The notes below the pieces were generated by a model. That model was not told where the DNA came from. It was given only the letters and a program-made list of their open reading frames with translations, and made no database searches. Positions 1 through 12,349 of a DNA stretch of 64,000 bases are shown here, in pieces. The position numbers and the translations under genes are program-made. This DNA comes from Progne subis subis. Taxonomy: Eukaryota > Chordata > Aves > Passeriformes > Hirundinidae. Positions within the stretch are counted from its first letter, which is position 1. Each line of letters begins with the position of its first letter. The stretch is taken from positions 1 to 64,000 of the forward strand of contig JAKJHU010001346.1 in NCBI GenBank assembly GCA_022316685.1, read 5' to 3'.

Positions 1-2240
1 AGATTTTTATGGCACACCTGTTGGAATGATACAAAACTCCAGCCTAGACACAGTGACGCAGAGCAGATGTTAATGGCTCGCTCCTATTGCGGGTGGTGCA
101 GCCTTGTGAAGAGTGGAAATGGAAGGGGGAAAGAGGCCAGGAATTGCTGAGGTGTGGTGAGAAAGTGGGCTGGATCAGCCTCTGGGATTTTGCGCAGATG
201 GCACATGTCATAGAGAAGTGATCAAAAGAGGAGCAACCTAAGCCAAATCGCCTCATATTTGCCCCAAGCTAGAGACACAGGCGTAGCTCCCATGGCTCAG
301 AATGACTGGGTTTGAGTCCGTGGCCATGTCTGGACAGGTTGATGAATATCCAGTCTCTCCAGCGAAGCAAACCACATATTTCTTTAAACTGCTCTTTTGA
401 CCCTGAGGAGGGAAATGACCATTTTTTTTAACACATGCATCATGAAAGTCAAGCCATTGTCTTCATCCTGTGTTACCAACAATTTTCCTCTCTCTTTGAA
501 TTATCTGCAATTTTCATTGTGACTTGGACCAAGAACCTTGGAGTACCACCAGACCGTCACACTCAGGCAGCTGGTAAAATCCTGTGCCACAGCAAATCCA
601 GCATCAAACATTTCAAAGCCACCTAACAGCAGTGCTTTAACTAAAACGTGTACAGAATCTGCTCATCTTTCACTTGGAGCTGGCACATGCTGAAAGGAGC
701 AGCTGTGATCCCCTGTAGTCTCTGCGATACAGGTTATATGCCAGTGATGTATCACACTTCTTTATTAAGCATAAAGAAAATGGAAAGAAATATAGAAGAA
801 CTTTATGCATAAGATTAAGCAACTGGGGTCTCTGACATTCCCTTCCTAGAGCAGGGCTTATGAGTTATTTTTTTGTGAAAGCAGGAGGCAGTGCAGGCTG
901 AGCTCTGTGGCCCGGTGAGCATCTGGGACAGCTTGCGCACCAGGGTTCAAGTCATGCAGCTGCTACTTTTACACACCAGTCTCCTAGATATCTACTTGTT
1001 ACAGACCAGACTTTCATTGCACCCACAGGCTCAGATCCTGACAATCTGGGGAAATTATTCATATCACAGCTTGAGTGCAAGAGGTGTAAACCTCACAGTC
1101 TGGCCATGGGGCAGGAAAACCTGTGAGGGGCAAATTTTATCCCAAGCCCAGGAGGTCAGGAGCCTAAGAAGGACATGAGCACTGAGGATGCAATTGAAGC
1201 CTTATTCTCATGCAGGACATAAATAATTTGAGCATATAAATCAGAGTGATAAATGGTTGAAAAATACCTGGAAATAGGTGTCTTAGTGCTGCAGTGGAAA
1301 AGCCCCTTCAAACAATATTTATAAGGAACCTCATGGATATAGTTGGCCATGACATTTTTCTATTTTGCTGTGCAGTTCTCCTAAACTTGGTGTCAATATT
1401 TTTCTTGCTCTCATCCTTCATCATCCAAGAGCAATATTGAAAATTTTAGTTGTATTGAGTCCTTCTCCCTGCTAAAACAGTTTGCTATGCAATATTGCCT
1501 GCAGCTGGAGAAATCAAAACCTGTCTTTGGCAGGATTGAGCGGTCCCCACCTTGTGCGGGTGCACCTGCCACCAGCCAAGGTCTCCAGGTCAGACATCTG
1601 TTAGAAAATTGCAAAAAAAGACAATGTTTTTGTCTTTATTCCTGGGGTATCTGAAGCATCCATTGACAGGAGAAATTGAAAAGTTTGCAAAATTCAACAT
1701 GGAGAAGGACTGGCTTACACAGCTGTTACGAATGTAGATGTTGAAACTCTTGGAGAAATTGAAGAAAAATTATATTTTCAGGACTTTTCATTCATTATTA
1801 TATTTAGTAAGCTTGAGGTCCTTGACTCCCTTGATATACCCCTTTTTATGTGTAATGAATGTGCTAGGAAAGCAGATACTTTGTAATTTTCAGTATTTCA
1901 GTAAAGAGAACCAATAATTACATAATTTATGGAAAGCCATCTAATAAATGTACTGCTCTGATGTTTTTTGCATCATATCTGCAATTATAAATAAATAGCA
2001 GATTTCATATACCCTTCTTATAACAGCAAAAATGGCTAAATACTGGAGAAGCAAGGTTTTCTATTCAGATCCTGGAGCCTTTCCAGCCATGTGTGGTGGA
2101 TTTTACTCATATAGGAAATATTTTTTAAAGTGTTTGTTGTTTATCTTTTTCTATCAAAATGTGTAGAAATAGGTAGTCTCAATGAAAAAAAAAAAAAAAA
2201 AGTATACCAGGAAAATATTTAGATGGAAACATGTCGGGGT
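1..2240. other. AT-rich unique sequence, no gene recognised
   Basis: No open frame here has a recognisable domain, and none is bounded by convincing splice signals. The longest frame (891-1178, plus strand, 95 codons) has no family resemblance I can name. The region ends in a short A-run near 2185-2201. It is probably intergenic or deep intronic DNA. Confidence 0.6.
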
Positions 2241-2246
2241 GGGGGG

Positions 2247-2604
2247 TGTAGTATTTCCCCACGAGACTAGATGACCGCCGATGGCAAAAGTAAAAGAGTC
2301 TGCTCTCTGGCTTCAGGTGGGATTTTACAGCTTTATTCTCAAGTCCTGCTCTGTTTGCTGGAGACCTTTCCCGACGGCTCGCGGATGCCAGAGAGCCCTG
2401 GCCCCTCCCCAGGCGGGGCTTTTTCCCCAGGAGGCAGGGCCCAGAGGCAGGGCCCAGAGGCACCACCCAAAAAGGGAGAAGTGGGAGGGAAGAGAGTTAG
2501 GTTACATTTCAGTGTGGAGGATGGGCACTGCTGGGCAAGGACAGCTATATAGAAAAAACATTACAAATCTGATGAAATATAAACCCAGTTAATGCATTAC
2601 AACA
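2247..2604 (-). mobile_element. Solo ERV LTR, about 358 bp, minus orientation
   Basis: On the minus strand the element begins TGTTGTAATG and ends ATACTACA, so it has the TG...CA ends of an LTR. It is flanked by GGGGGG at 2241-2246 and 2605-2610, a possible 6-bp target duplication, though a G-run is weak evidence. Reading minus, there is a TATATAG near 2545-2552 and an AATAAA at 2332-2337. The U5-like part after it contains a GCAGACTCTTT...GCCATCG segment that resembles the same part of the LTR at 38671-39166, so the two are related. Two adjacent copies of GGCCCAGAGGCA lie around 2438-2463. No internal retroviral sequence remains. Confidence 0.75.
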
Positions 2605-2610
2605 GGGGGG

Positions 2611-5600
2611 TGCCCATTACTGACATGTAATATTTTATTTATTTTACAACAGTTCCAAGAGAGGCAAAATTTCCAATTTGGGAGCAACACAGGGCAATCT
2701 GTCTTGAACTGATCAAGCATATATCAAGTAATAACAGTAAAAGTTTGCAGGATTTATCTGCTCTGAAATTAAAGCTGCAGTGAACTTGGGTTTGGGAGTT
2801 TTTACTTATTGAAGTGCTGCTTTCCAGCAGTTTTGAAACAAAAACCTGACCTAAATCAGCTACTCAGAACACAGGATTTCAAAACTGCAAAGCAATCATC
2901 CACAGCCATGGAGACACCTGAGCTGGGAGGTTAGTCTGGGGTCTGTGGGCAGGTGGGAAAGCTCTGCTGCGAGCCAGGAGAAGAAAGGGCCAAGGAGAGG
3001 CAGAAATTGGAGATCTCTATGGTGGGGAAGACATCTGTGACTCCTGGAAAAACTATTGCACAGTGAAGGTACTTTTGAAGTTTAATTTTGTGTTAAATTG
3101 AGCACATTTGGTCTTGTGCTCAGTTGTGCTTGTGCTTGGAATAGCACAGGGCACGTAGATAACATTTCCTACTCGATTGCTGGGAAAACCCCCTTACCTA
3201 TAGCAAAATACAAATATTTTCATAAAAACACAAGCAGGTGAATGACATTTAATTCAAAATGTGGGAAACATCTTATGCAAAACTTGGAACTGAACATGAC
3301 TTTTACTTTCCCAGCAGATGTTATCTCGTTTTTTTTCTTAAAGTTTGCTTGGAATGTGTCTAGGGTCTGTAGTGTACGAGAACCCATTGGATTTAAAGAC
3401 AGAGCAAGTCTCCCATGCTGTATTATCCCAAATTTACCTGTCCTTGCAGGTGCAGCCCCTTCTGTTGAACGGATGTTAAGCAACACCAGGTGATGTCATT
3501 ATTTTTCCTTCCAAAAATATAAATTATGAGATCTCCAAGAACACAGGTCAAGTGGATATTTGTAGGCAGCCCGACATGTGAAAAGCATGCCCTGTATTCT
3601 GAATAGCTACATCTTGTGTTATTGCTGGTGTCGCCATCATCTCTCCTGATTTCTGAACCCACAGATAGAGGACAACTCTTTTCTCCTGATAGGATGATTA
3701 TGAGCAACCAACAAAGTGCACAAAGAAACCACTAACCAAACCACCATTTTTAAGTAAAATATACAGAGCACCCCCTAGCAGAGGGATGCTGTAAAAAACA
3801 GTGGCATGAAATTACTGCTGTAAAATATTGCACCTCTTTTGCAGAGTGAAAGCAGCCCTCTGCCTTCCATGACAGAAATTACATTAGGTCATTTTTCTCA
3901 CTATGAGGAAGTCATCGAATATGTGTAACCAGCTTATTGTGCACTGGTGACAACGTGCGAAATGCATGAAATCAAGCCCAAAAGATGAGGTTTTACTATT
4001 GTTGATGCCCCATGAAAGATCCAGATTGGCCTCTAAACATCTCCATCATGCTGCATGATCTGCACTGGGACACGTGAGGTCATGCAGTCTCCCTCCCTGG
4101 TATGGGGTGAGGAGGCAGCAGATTCCTCCTCATAGGTGTGAGATAAGTGTGGGATACCTGAGGGTGCCACAGGGGCCAACCCAGGCTGGGCAACACTTAC
4201 AGGGGAGACGTGGTGTGCTGGGTTTGCTCCCCAAAAATTATATTCAAATTTTGCGCTGAGCTTTCAAGAAAACACCCACAATTTTTGTGGGAAAGGGGGT
4301 CGGATTGATGTACTCCCAGCGTCTGTTTGGCTGTATGAACACACTGGGAACTCAAAGACCCCATCAGTATGTGCAGTCATGGCAAGTGAGAAATTTGGTG
4401 CGTTCAGAGGAGCAAAATGACCGTATCAACATTTCCCCTGCCTTTGAAAAATGTGTTTAAATGTCAGCAGGCCAAAAAATAATACTTTAGAATATGTTTA
4501 GCTGAGAAACCTATGCAAATTGTGTGTGATAATTCATAGCTGAAACCTACAAATGTCTGAAACCTCCCTGTAATGACTCCCTTAGCAGATACAATTCATG
4601 TCCTTCATGCACGTGCAGGATGGGGAAGTGTCAACTTTTGCTTTGTGCCTCATTTAACCATCATGTATCTACACACTGCCATGGAGCACAACTTTATCCC
4701 TGAGGTTACAGAAGCTCAGAGTGAAATTTAGTCTGAATATAGACCAATAAAAATTGTAAAATAGAAGCGCTAGGCCAAAAGCCAGAAATTAATAGCATAT
4801 GTCACTGAATTAAGTTGCCACAGATGTTGCAAAGAAAGAAGGGGGAAAAGAAAAAAACCCTTGACTAACCAAACAAACCCAAAAACCAACCAACCAACCA
4901 ACCAAAAAACCAACCAAAAAGAAAAGAGGGAAAAAAAAAAAAAAAAAGCGCTTTAACAGAACCCTGTGTAAAAGCACCTGCTTATTTGTAGGGTACAGTT
5001 ACATACATCCAGAATATGGAAAGTTTCCAGTTTCATGGAAACTTTTCTGCCTGTTTCTGTGAAATTCCACATCCATCTCACAGCGTAGCAATCTCTCACT
5101 GCTTCCTCCCCCCCAACATTTGTTTCATGTCTGAATGCTGGAGATCCTGCCCATCCATGTCCAAATGAGCACTGCCAGGGTATTTTACAGCAAACCCTTT
5201 TCCAAATTTCAGAATTATTATTTCAGAATAATCAGGAGTCAGCACACCCGTGGATTTCAGAAATGGAAATTCTCACCATGAAATATGCAGGGCAGTGTGT
5301 GTCTGTGTGTGTGCAGGGGAAAGCCTTTATGCTGTCAGGATTGCCTTCCTTTGAACCTCAGGAGGCAAATCTTTTGTGGTCAGTTTTTTAAACAGTTTTT
5401 CTGAAAGCTTTGCAATGAGAATATTTTAAACAGCTGTGTTTATTGCTGACCTGTGCTGTATGCATAGATAAACATATATACATAGTACTGCAAGTGTTAG
5501 CAAAAAGTTGAGGAAGCAAATAAAGATGTAATACAAGGCTCTTTAAATAATTGGGGTAGTATTTTTCACAAAATTTAGAACAAAATGGTCACAGAAAGAC

Positions 5601-6727
5601 TGAATCTAATCATAGTAGCTAAAGATGTACAAGAGAGAGGTAGAGAGAGGAAAAAATAGTAGCACTTTCAGTTTTCCATCCTCACAGGAGCTCCAGATGT
5701 GTGAGATATATTTCATGTCTAGAAGGAAAGAGAAACTAAAACAAGACAGGTGAAGCACAGAGTAAAAAAATTCAAACAGTGTTCTCTAATGAGAGTGTTC
5801 AGGAGCTGACCATGTTTCTACAAGTTAACATTAGGAGTGAGTATTATTTAACAAATATCCTCCACCTCCTTTGAGATTTTGAGCCTGAGCATAATGTGTG
5901 AAAAAATACATTTTTCAAATGAGGTGACACTGTGCCATGTGACAATCATAGGAGGCAACTCTATTAAAAATTAAAGAAAATATGTATAATTTTAAGCTAG
6001 CTATTCCAGATGACATCCCACAGAGAGGACAGCAAATGCTTAGTCAAGGTGAAAACATTGGCTCTGGTGTCTCCCAACAAATCTTCTCAAGTCCTGGCTT
6101 TGGTTTTGGGGTAAGATGTGAAAAGTCAGCTCTGGAAGAAGATTAGTTTCAGAAATCTGTTTGGGAAGAATGGGAATATTTTTGATCAGTCCGCCTCAAT
6201 GCCATTACACTCGTCATGAGGAAGAGCAAGGTCACTGATGAAAATGTGTCAAGAGGCAGAGCAGTGGCCCCCTGGCAGACATGCAGAGATTTGAGGCGTG
6301 CGTGGTTCCTGCAGCGGTGTGTGCTGTGTCGGTATGGTCAGAAACGTAGGAGAGCAGAATAAAGCAAAATCAGAACACTCAGAGCAGAATGGGACACACC
6401 CGGTAGATGAGAAAACTGCTGCTACTTTTCGAGGGAATGAGTGCAAAATGCGAAAAAACCTGAGGGCCCCTGGCACTCTGGTGAATTTGTGACAGATGAG
6501 TTCCTGTTGCAGATTCACCTTCCTAAGTCCTTGCTCCTCTTACTTCCGAAAATGGGCTCCTTTGTCTTCAGATTCTATATGTTATTTTTGCAATAATTAG
6601 CATTGGAAAAACGTTTCTGTGGAAAATCTGTGGATCATCTCCCCTGGCATCACAAAGTGGTCTCTGAACATGGGGATTTGGCTTCTCTGATGATGACGCC
6701 AAACCCCAGGAGTTTCCCATAGTGATG
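2611..6727. other. Unique sequence with small simple repeats, no gene
   Basis: Contains a (CCAA)n run at about 4885-4905 and an A17 run at 4931-4947. No open frame has a recognisable domain. The short frames around 4074-4259 and 6249-6518 look like chance. Confidence 0.55.
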
Positions 6728-6733
6728 GGACCT

Positions 6734-7074
6734 TGTAGTAGGATTTTTGGAGATAGACACAGAGAGGCCTGACAATGCCGGGAAAGTTGTGTTGTTTTAG
6801 CACTGTCAAGGACATTGAGCCTGAGAACCAGGACCAGGAGCCTGGGAACAATCTGTTGGCCCCTCAACAAAGTGTAAACAGGTAACTGCAAAGGAATGCT
6901 TATGCAGATAACACTAGCCAATAGCGAGTAGTAAAATGCCACGTGAACAGCTTGTGCACAAGAATATATATGTATAAAAGAACCCTGTGTACTGTCAATA
7001 AACAAGCATTCACCATTACTTCTGTGAAGAGCGTGTTTGTCTCTGGCTGCTCCCCGCGTTTTAAATCACCTTTA
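6734..7074 (+). mobile_element. Compact solo LTR, about 340 bp, plus orientation
   Basis: TATAAAA at 6973-6979 is followed only about 20 bp later by AATAAA at 6997-7002, the tight promoter and poly(A) spacing typical of LTRs with a short R region (alpharetrovirus-like). GGACCT occurs at 6728-6733 and again at 7075-7080 and would be a perfect 6-bp target duplication around an element beginning TGTAGTAGG. The right end (TTTA) is not the canonical CA, so the ends may be off by several bases. Sequence from about 6770 to 7068 is the most LTR-like part. No primer-binding site or coding sequence follows, so it is a solo LTR. Confidence 0.65.
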
Positions 7075-7080
7075 GGACCT

Positions 7081-10000
7081 GGCAGTTCTGTGTGTCTGGG
7101 ACTGGAGACTGGACTTGGAGATGTTACACAAAGTAATTCCAGAAGTGCTGGGAAAGCCTGTCACTATCTCTGAAGCTGGAGATGACAAGCAGGATGCTCT
7201 CCTAGGGTGTCATGAGAGTCAGAGCTTCAGTTTAAATCCTTGATTAGAGCAGCTTTCAGAAGGATAAGTTGACTATGTAGCTCTGAAAAGGAGGGAGATT
7301 TCTCGGACAAATCCCTTGCTCAACTAGCAAAAAGGCTGAGAAGACACATTTGTGCCGATTTCGAGCAATTGATATTTAGTAAAGACTTGTGGCTGGTTTT
7401 GGTCTCAGTCTAAATCAACAGTGTTCAACTTAATTTGTCTTCATTTCAGAGCATCTGTTTTAGAGTGCACTCCCTGAATTGCCAAGCCACGATTCTCAGC
7501 CAGAAATGAGAAATACAACAAGACAAATACAGCCCTATCTGATTGAGTCCAAGGAAAATTAACCTATTGGGGTGAGTTACTTTCCTTTGAACAGAAAATT
7601 GTCAGTTGATACAGAACACTCTTTAGAAATATGTATTGTGTTGATATCCATTTTCCTTCAAAAAAGAGAATTTATCTTTCTGTCACACAAAACATGGTAA
7701 CTGACTGATTTATGCTTTCATGTGAATCCTATTCTATTCTAATTCTGCATAACAAGTAAAGGAATAAAACCGATTAATGAAGTGCTAGGTTAAAAGTATC
7801 TCAGTGGGTATTATAAATCTGCCATTTATTGCTGTGCATGGCTCCTTTATTTCAAGCTGGATCTTGTAGTCTGTTTGAACCTTTTTTATCCATAGAGAAT
7901 TTTTTGCAGGCATTACCAAAAGCAATGAGTTAGTCCCAAGTGCCACAAGTTCATGTTTCCTAGGAAAGGCACAGAAGGTGATACCAGATATGACCTTGTG
8001 TGGTGTTTGTCATGCTCAAATCCCTTGGCATTTTGATAGCCAAGGGATTGCATTGTCAGACATACGGGTAAGAATTTTGTGGTGAAATTTGATGAATTTG
8101 ACAGAATTTTGTGCCTCTCACTGGAGAAATTAGATGTTGGCACACTGCATCACTTCAAAGACAATTTATGAAGAAGTTCTGTGTCCATACTGCTCTGCAT
8201 CCATTTCCTTCATGTGAAATGATAATTTAAACACTTCCAGGACTCACCTTTTCCCCTACAGGGCTTTATCGTTTCATACAGTAATGAGGACTAATTACAT
8301 ATGGTGTCATGCTGCACTGGCAAAAAATGCAGCCTTATTCCAGAGAGTGATGCCCAGAGCAGAGGTATCTGAGTCCTAAATGTCCAGCACACGGAAAAAC
8401 AGGAGCTGTCAAGTTGCTCTCTCTCTGTATCTTTCTACTGCTTGCCCAAATGGAATGTTTAACTTTTAACAGGACAACATCTGCAAGTGTATTTCTGCTT
8501 ACACGCTCAGAAATGGCTTCATGCGTTTTGAGCATTTACATAATAAAAACTCCCTAGCTAAGAAAATCCAAATTACCTTTTTTTTGTTTGTTTTTGTTTT
8601 GTTTTTGTGTTGTGTGTGTGGGTGTGTGGGTGTGTGTGTGTGTCCTGGAAATAAAGGATTTTGAATATATCATTGATCTCTTACTGTGTACATTCATGGT
8701 CTGCAAAGGCAAGGTTTATTTACTGTAGTGGCATAGGAAGAGGAGGACAAGCTGCAGAAAAACCACCTGTGGGACATGTCAGAGGGCTGTTGGGGCTAAT
8801 TTGGTCAGAATTCAGCACAAACTCCCCTGTAAATGCAGAAAAGAGAGGAAAAAGCAAGTTAATGCTTCAGTTCATGGCTGCATGCATAGTGGATCTTTAC
8901 ATCTGACTGGAACTTTGGGAACTCTAAAGGCATAAGAGGACAAAAATCGAGAATTATCACAACCACCATGATGCAAGAGATCTGAGCACTACCAGAGGGA
9001 TTTATCCATCTCAAAATCAATGTTGCCTGGCATTTAATATTGTCTTGCAAGCATTAATTTGCCACTGATTTATATGGAAATCCAGTAAAACGGTAAAAGA
9101 AAGCGCTTTAAGGTCAGATTATGAATGGCTGAAAATGAAATTACAAAGAAGCGAGAGAAAGGAAGAAAAAGCTTTGTTAGAGAGAATATTTTCTGTTTTT
9201 TCAATTTAGGTGTAGGTGGAGGAGACTCTGAAGTTGGCATCAGTTGTTCCACTAGGTCACTGTGACACCAGCAGCAGAATGAAGTTACCACTGGAGCTGG
9301 TCACAGCATCCTGTGCATCCAGAGGAGCTGGCAGTCCACCCACTGCCCTCACAGCCCTTTCCTGAGCAGTGAAGCACTTGTTTCTTCCCTCTGGGTTCAC
9401 TGAACATGTTCAGCTTTCTCCCCCAACACCCTGTGGCAGTCAGATCATCCACATAACACTTTGCTCTGCTCTGACTGGATTCACCTCAAGCCTCCATCAA
9501 CAATAATTGTGCACAAAAATTTAAAGGGTGATTTTCCATGACAGCTTGAACTCATGACTTTGATTTTTTTCTTCTACCAGCTCTTTTTGCCAGTAGAACT
9601 GGGTTACTCAAGTATCTCTTTGAGGAAGTAGAACAGACAAGAGTTTAGGGTGACACCAAAACCAGGTGACTTCTGAACTGTTTTTCGACGCTCTGAGCAT
9701 CAACCTGGTCTGATAACTTGATCCTCCTTGTTACCACAGTCTCAATGAACACATCAGAGAATTGATTTACACTAAGAATGGTGTTTCATGTGAAAACAAA
9801 GCATTGCATTTATTTGGTATCTCTTTATAGAGCTTGCCCTGTGTATTTTCTTGAGGGACTCTTCATCATCATGATTTAATTAAGAAACTCCTCTCCCACT
9901 AACAGCACCTTTCTCAGGTGCTGGTTGGGGACACCCAGTTTTTTCAATGTCATTTTCTGAAGCAGAAAACTAATTTTTTTTTTTTTTTTTTTTTTTCCTT

Positions 10001-12292
10001 GTCAACAACTAGAATTGACAAGGACAGATTTCACCTCCTATTCACTATATTCCTTTGGCCACAGCTACCAACTTCACGCCAATAAGAGTGAAAATTAAAA
10101 CTGAAATGAGATAAGCACGATACGAGGTCTTCATGAATACAAAAAGAATTTCATACAGCCAAGTCTTAAAATGTTTGTTTCTCAGTGCTTAAAATGACGT
10201 TTTCCTGGTCACTGGGCTTTTGGAGGAACTTCATAACTTCAGAGGTTTGTGTTTGTCCTCAGCAGTTTATTTCTTTCTAATCTTGCTGATTTCAGTTGTC
10301 CCACTCAGGACCCAGCTCATACATTTTCAGATACAAGCTGTTTTTACTCACAGATCTCACAGTAAGTAGAGATTTTGCTTTTGGTACATAGATGCAATTT
10401 CAATTAAGATTTTTCGCTTCCAGTTAGGTTATTTTAACCACAGGCATGCGTATTTTTTTCTCCCCGTATGTTATTTTCCTTCATACAACTTCTAGAAATG
10501 CATGAAGAAAAAATAAAGATCCAAGCAGCGTGGCACAATTTCCTTCCACTTTTAGCTTGTCTAATACATTTATTCGCCCTACAATGTGGTGTAGTTGTCA
10601 TCTAATTGTAAAATGAAATCTTCCTTATTTTTTAAAAACTTCTGGAGTTATTTGCATACTAAAAATACTTTTTATTAATACACGTGAGCAGAGCAAATTA
10701 AAAGTCAGAGTGCCTCACACCATAAATGTGACTCTTTTTAAACTGCCATTTCAAAAGTGTAATGTGAGTTTGGCTCTGACTCTGTGAACACCGCACAGTG
10801 ACCACATCAGAAAACCAAATATTAATTAAAAAATAACCAAATGTCTCCTAAGAAATACTTAATTTTTATTTTTCCATAAACAAGTAAGTTAGTTCACCAC
10901 AATGGTTTTTTTTTTTTTATTTGCCTATTTCTAGCAAGTGCATGGCTCAAGGATTGATTAACTGCATTATCTTCTCACATGCACAACCACAGCTGATCAT
11001 GGGGAAAGTTTATGCACTGAAGGGTGGTTTTTTCTTGATGTTCTTTGGAGGAAAAAACAAAAGTCACTATTTACCACTTCAGAAATTCTTCTTTTGATGA
11101 GCCCTGCCTCTGTACACTAAACAAGGTATTCAGCATGAAATGACAAGCACAGTCTTTAATGCCAACTTTTGAAAACCACAGATTTCCCATAGCTCCTTAA
11201 CACAATACATTTTTATTTTTATTTGGGTCAAAGCAGATTACTCTGGAAAGAGAAAACTGCAATCTGTCCCCTGGCATTTTCATGGCTGATACAGCTTGAT
11301 CTGAGCAGCCAAAATAGTTAGAGCTTCTCTGAGGAAGTAAAAAGAAATATTGATCTGGCTGAATGACTGCAAATACCTGTGAAAGAAATGCAGCCTGGCT
11401 AATAGGCTGGAACTGCTATGAGGAACACAAGACATTTTGGATATAAAAACACGGGCCTCGTTCTTAATGAGAACCTAATCAGGTAGCTAATAAAACGGCT
11501 TAGCATTCAGATATGCATAAATGAACCAATTGCTCTCACACCGTGCAGAGGCAGGGAGGATAAATCTGCAGGCACTGCTTTTCACACTGCTGTGAGCAAC
11601 CCTCCAAAACACCTTGTGCAGGAAAGGAGAGTTGTCACAGACTGAAAAGGGGTCCAGCCAGGCTGGAGAAATAGCCCATTAGTTAATGAAGATACTTTCA
11701 AATTCTTCATCAGAACAAACATCCCCAGAAACCACGGAAACTCTTGTTACTACACATTCTATATATTCACCTTTTGTCTCAAGCCTCACTGTGCCTCAAT
11801 CTTTCTCCTGCTCTCGTTGTCAATTTACACTGGCTTTCTATTTTTGCTCTTTTTTAATTCACAGAGGAATCAAGCAAATACATATCACCATCATTTTTTT
11901 TCATGTTTGGAATTAGTCAAGAGATTTTTTTGAATATATAAAGTTTAAAAGAAAAGAAATTGTTGGGGGTACACCTTTAGCCTCGCTGCTAGTTGGACCT
12001 GGAGACAGGTGGCTGCAGCAGCCTCATGTCTGTCAGATACTGCATTCAACAGTTCAAGTCCACACATTGTCACAGAAAGAGACTGATAAAAGAGAGACCG
12101 TCACTTCATAATTTCCTAGAGGAAACTTCCCCTGAGCTGACCAGAACTCTAAAGTACCCAGGGTGAGAGGAAGCTGTGCTTGCCTTATCCTCCTGCTTCA
12201 GTCTGGGAGTTGAAATGGATGCTGAAGATCCCCCCAAAAAGGGGATCTCTGGCAGAAAGCTCTAAAAAGCTCTAGAAACTGGGATGGGGGAA
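7081..12292. other. Unique AT-rich sequence, no gene; possible conserved non-coding block near 11.45 kb
   Basis: Holds a GT-rich low-complexity stretch (about 8579-8643) and a T23 run (9974-9996). No frame has domain content. Around 11446-11580 the sequence is rich in TAAT and ATGCATAAAT-type homeodomain/POU-like words and looks more structured than its surroundings, which is only an impression. Confidence 0.5.
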
Positions 12293-12294
12293 AG

Positions 12295-12340
<46 letters not shown>
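12295..12340. repeat. Poly(A) run, 46 bp
   Basis: Uninterrupted A46, followed by C and seven more A. It could be a simple repeat or the tail of an old retroposon. I see no target duplication or recognisable body upstream. Confidence 0.95.
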
Positions 12341-12341
<1 letters not shown>

Positions 12342-12349
12342 AAAAAAAG

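Noticed and set aside
891..1178. 95-codon plus frame
   Set aside because: No domain, no splice or promoter support. The length is within chance expectation.
12295..12340. A46 run as the tail of a processed pseudogene
   Set aside because: No recognisable gene body or target duplication upstream.
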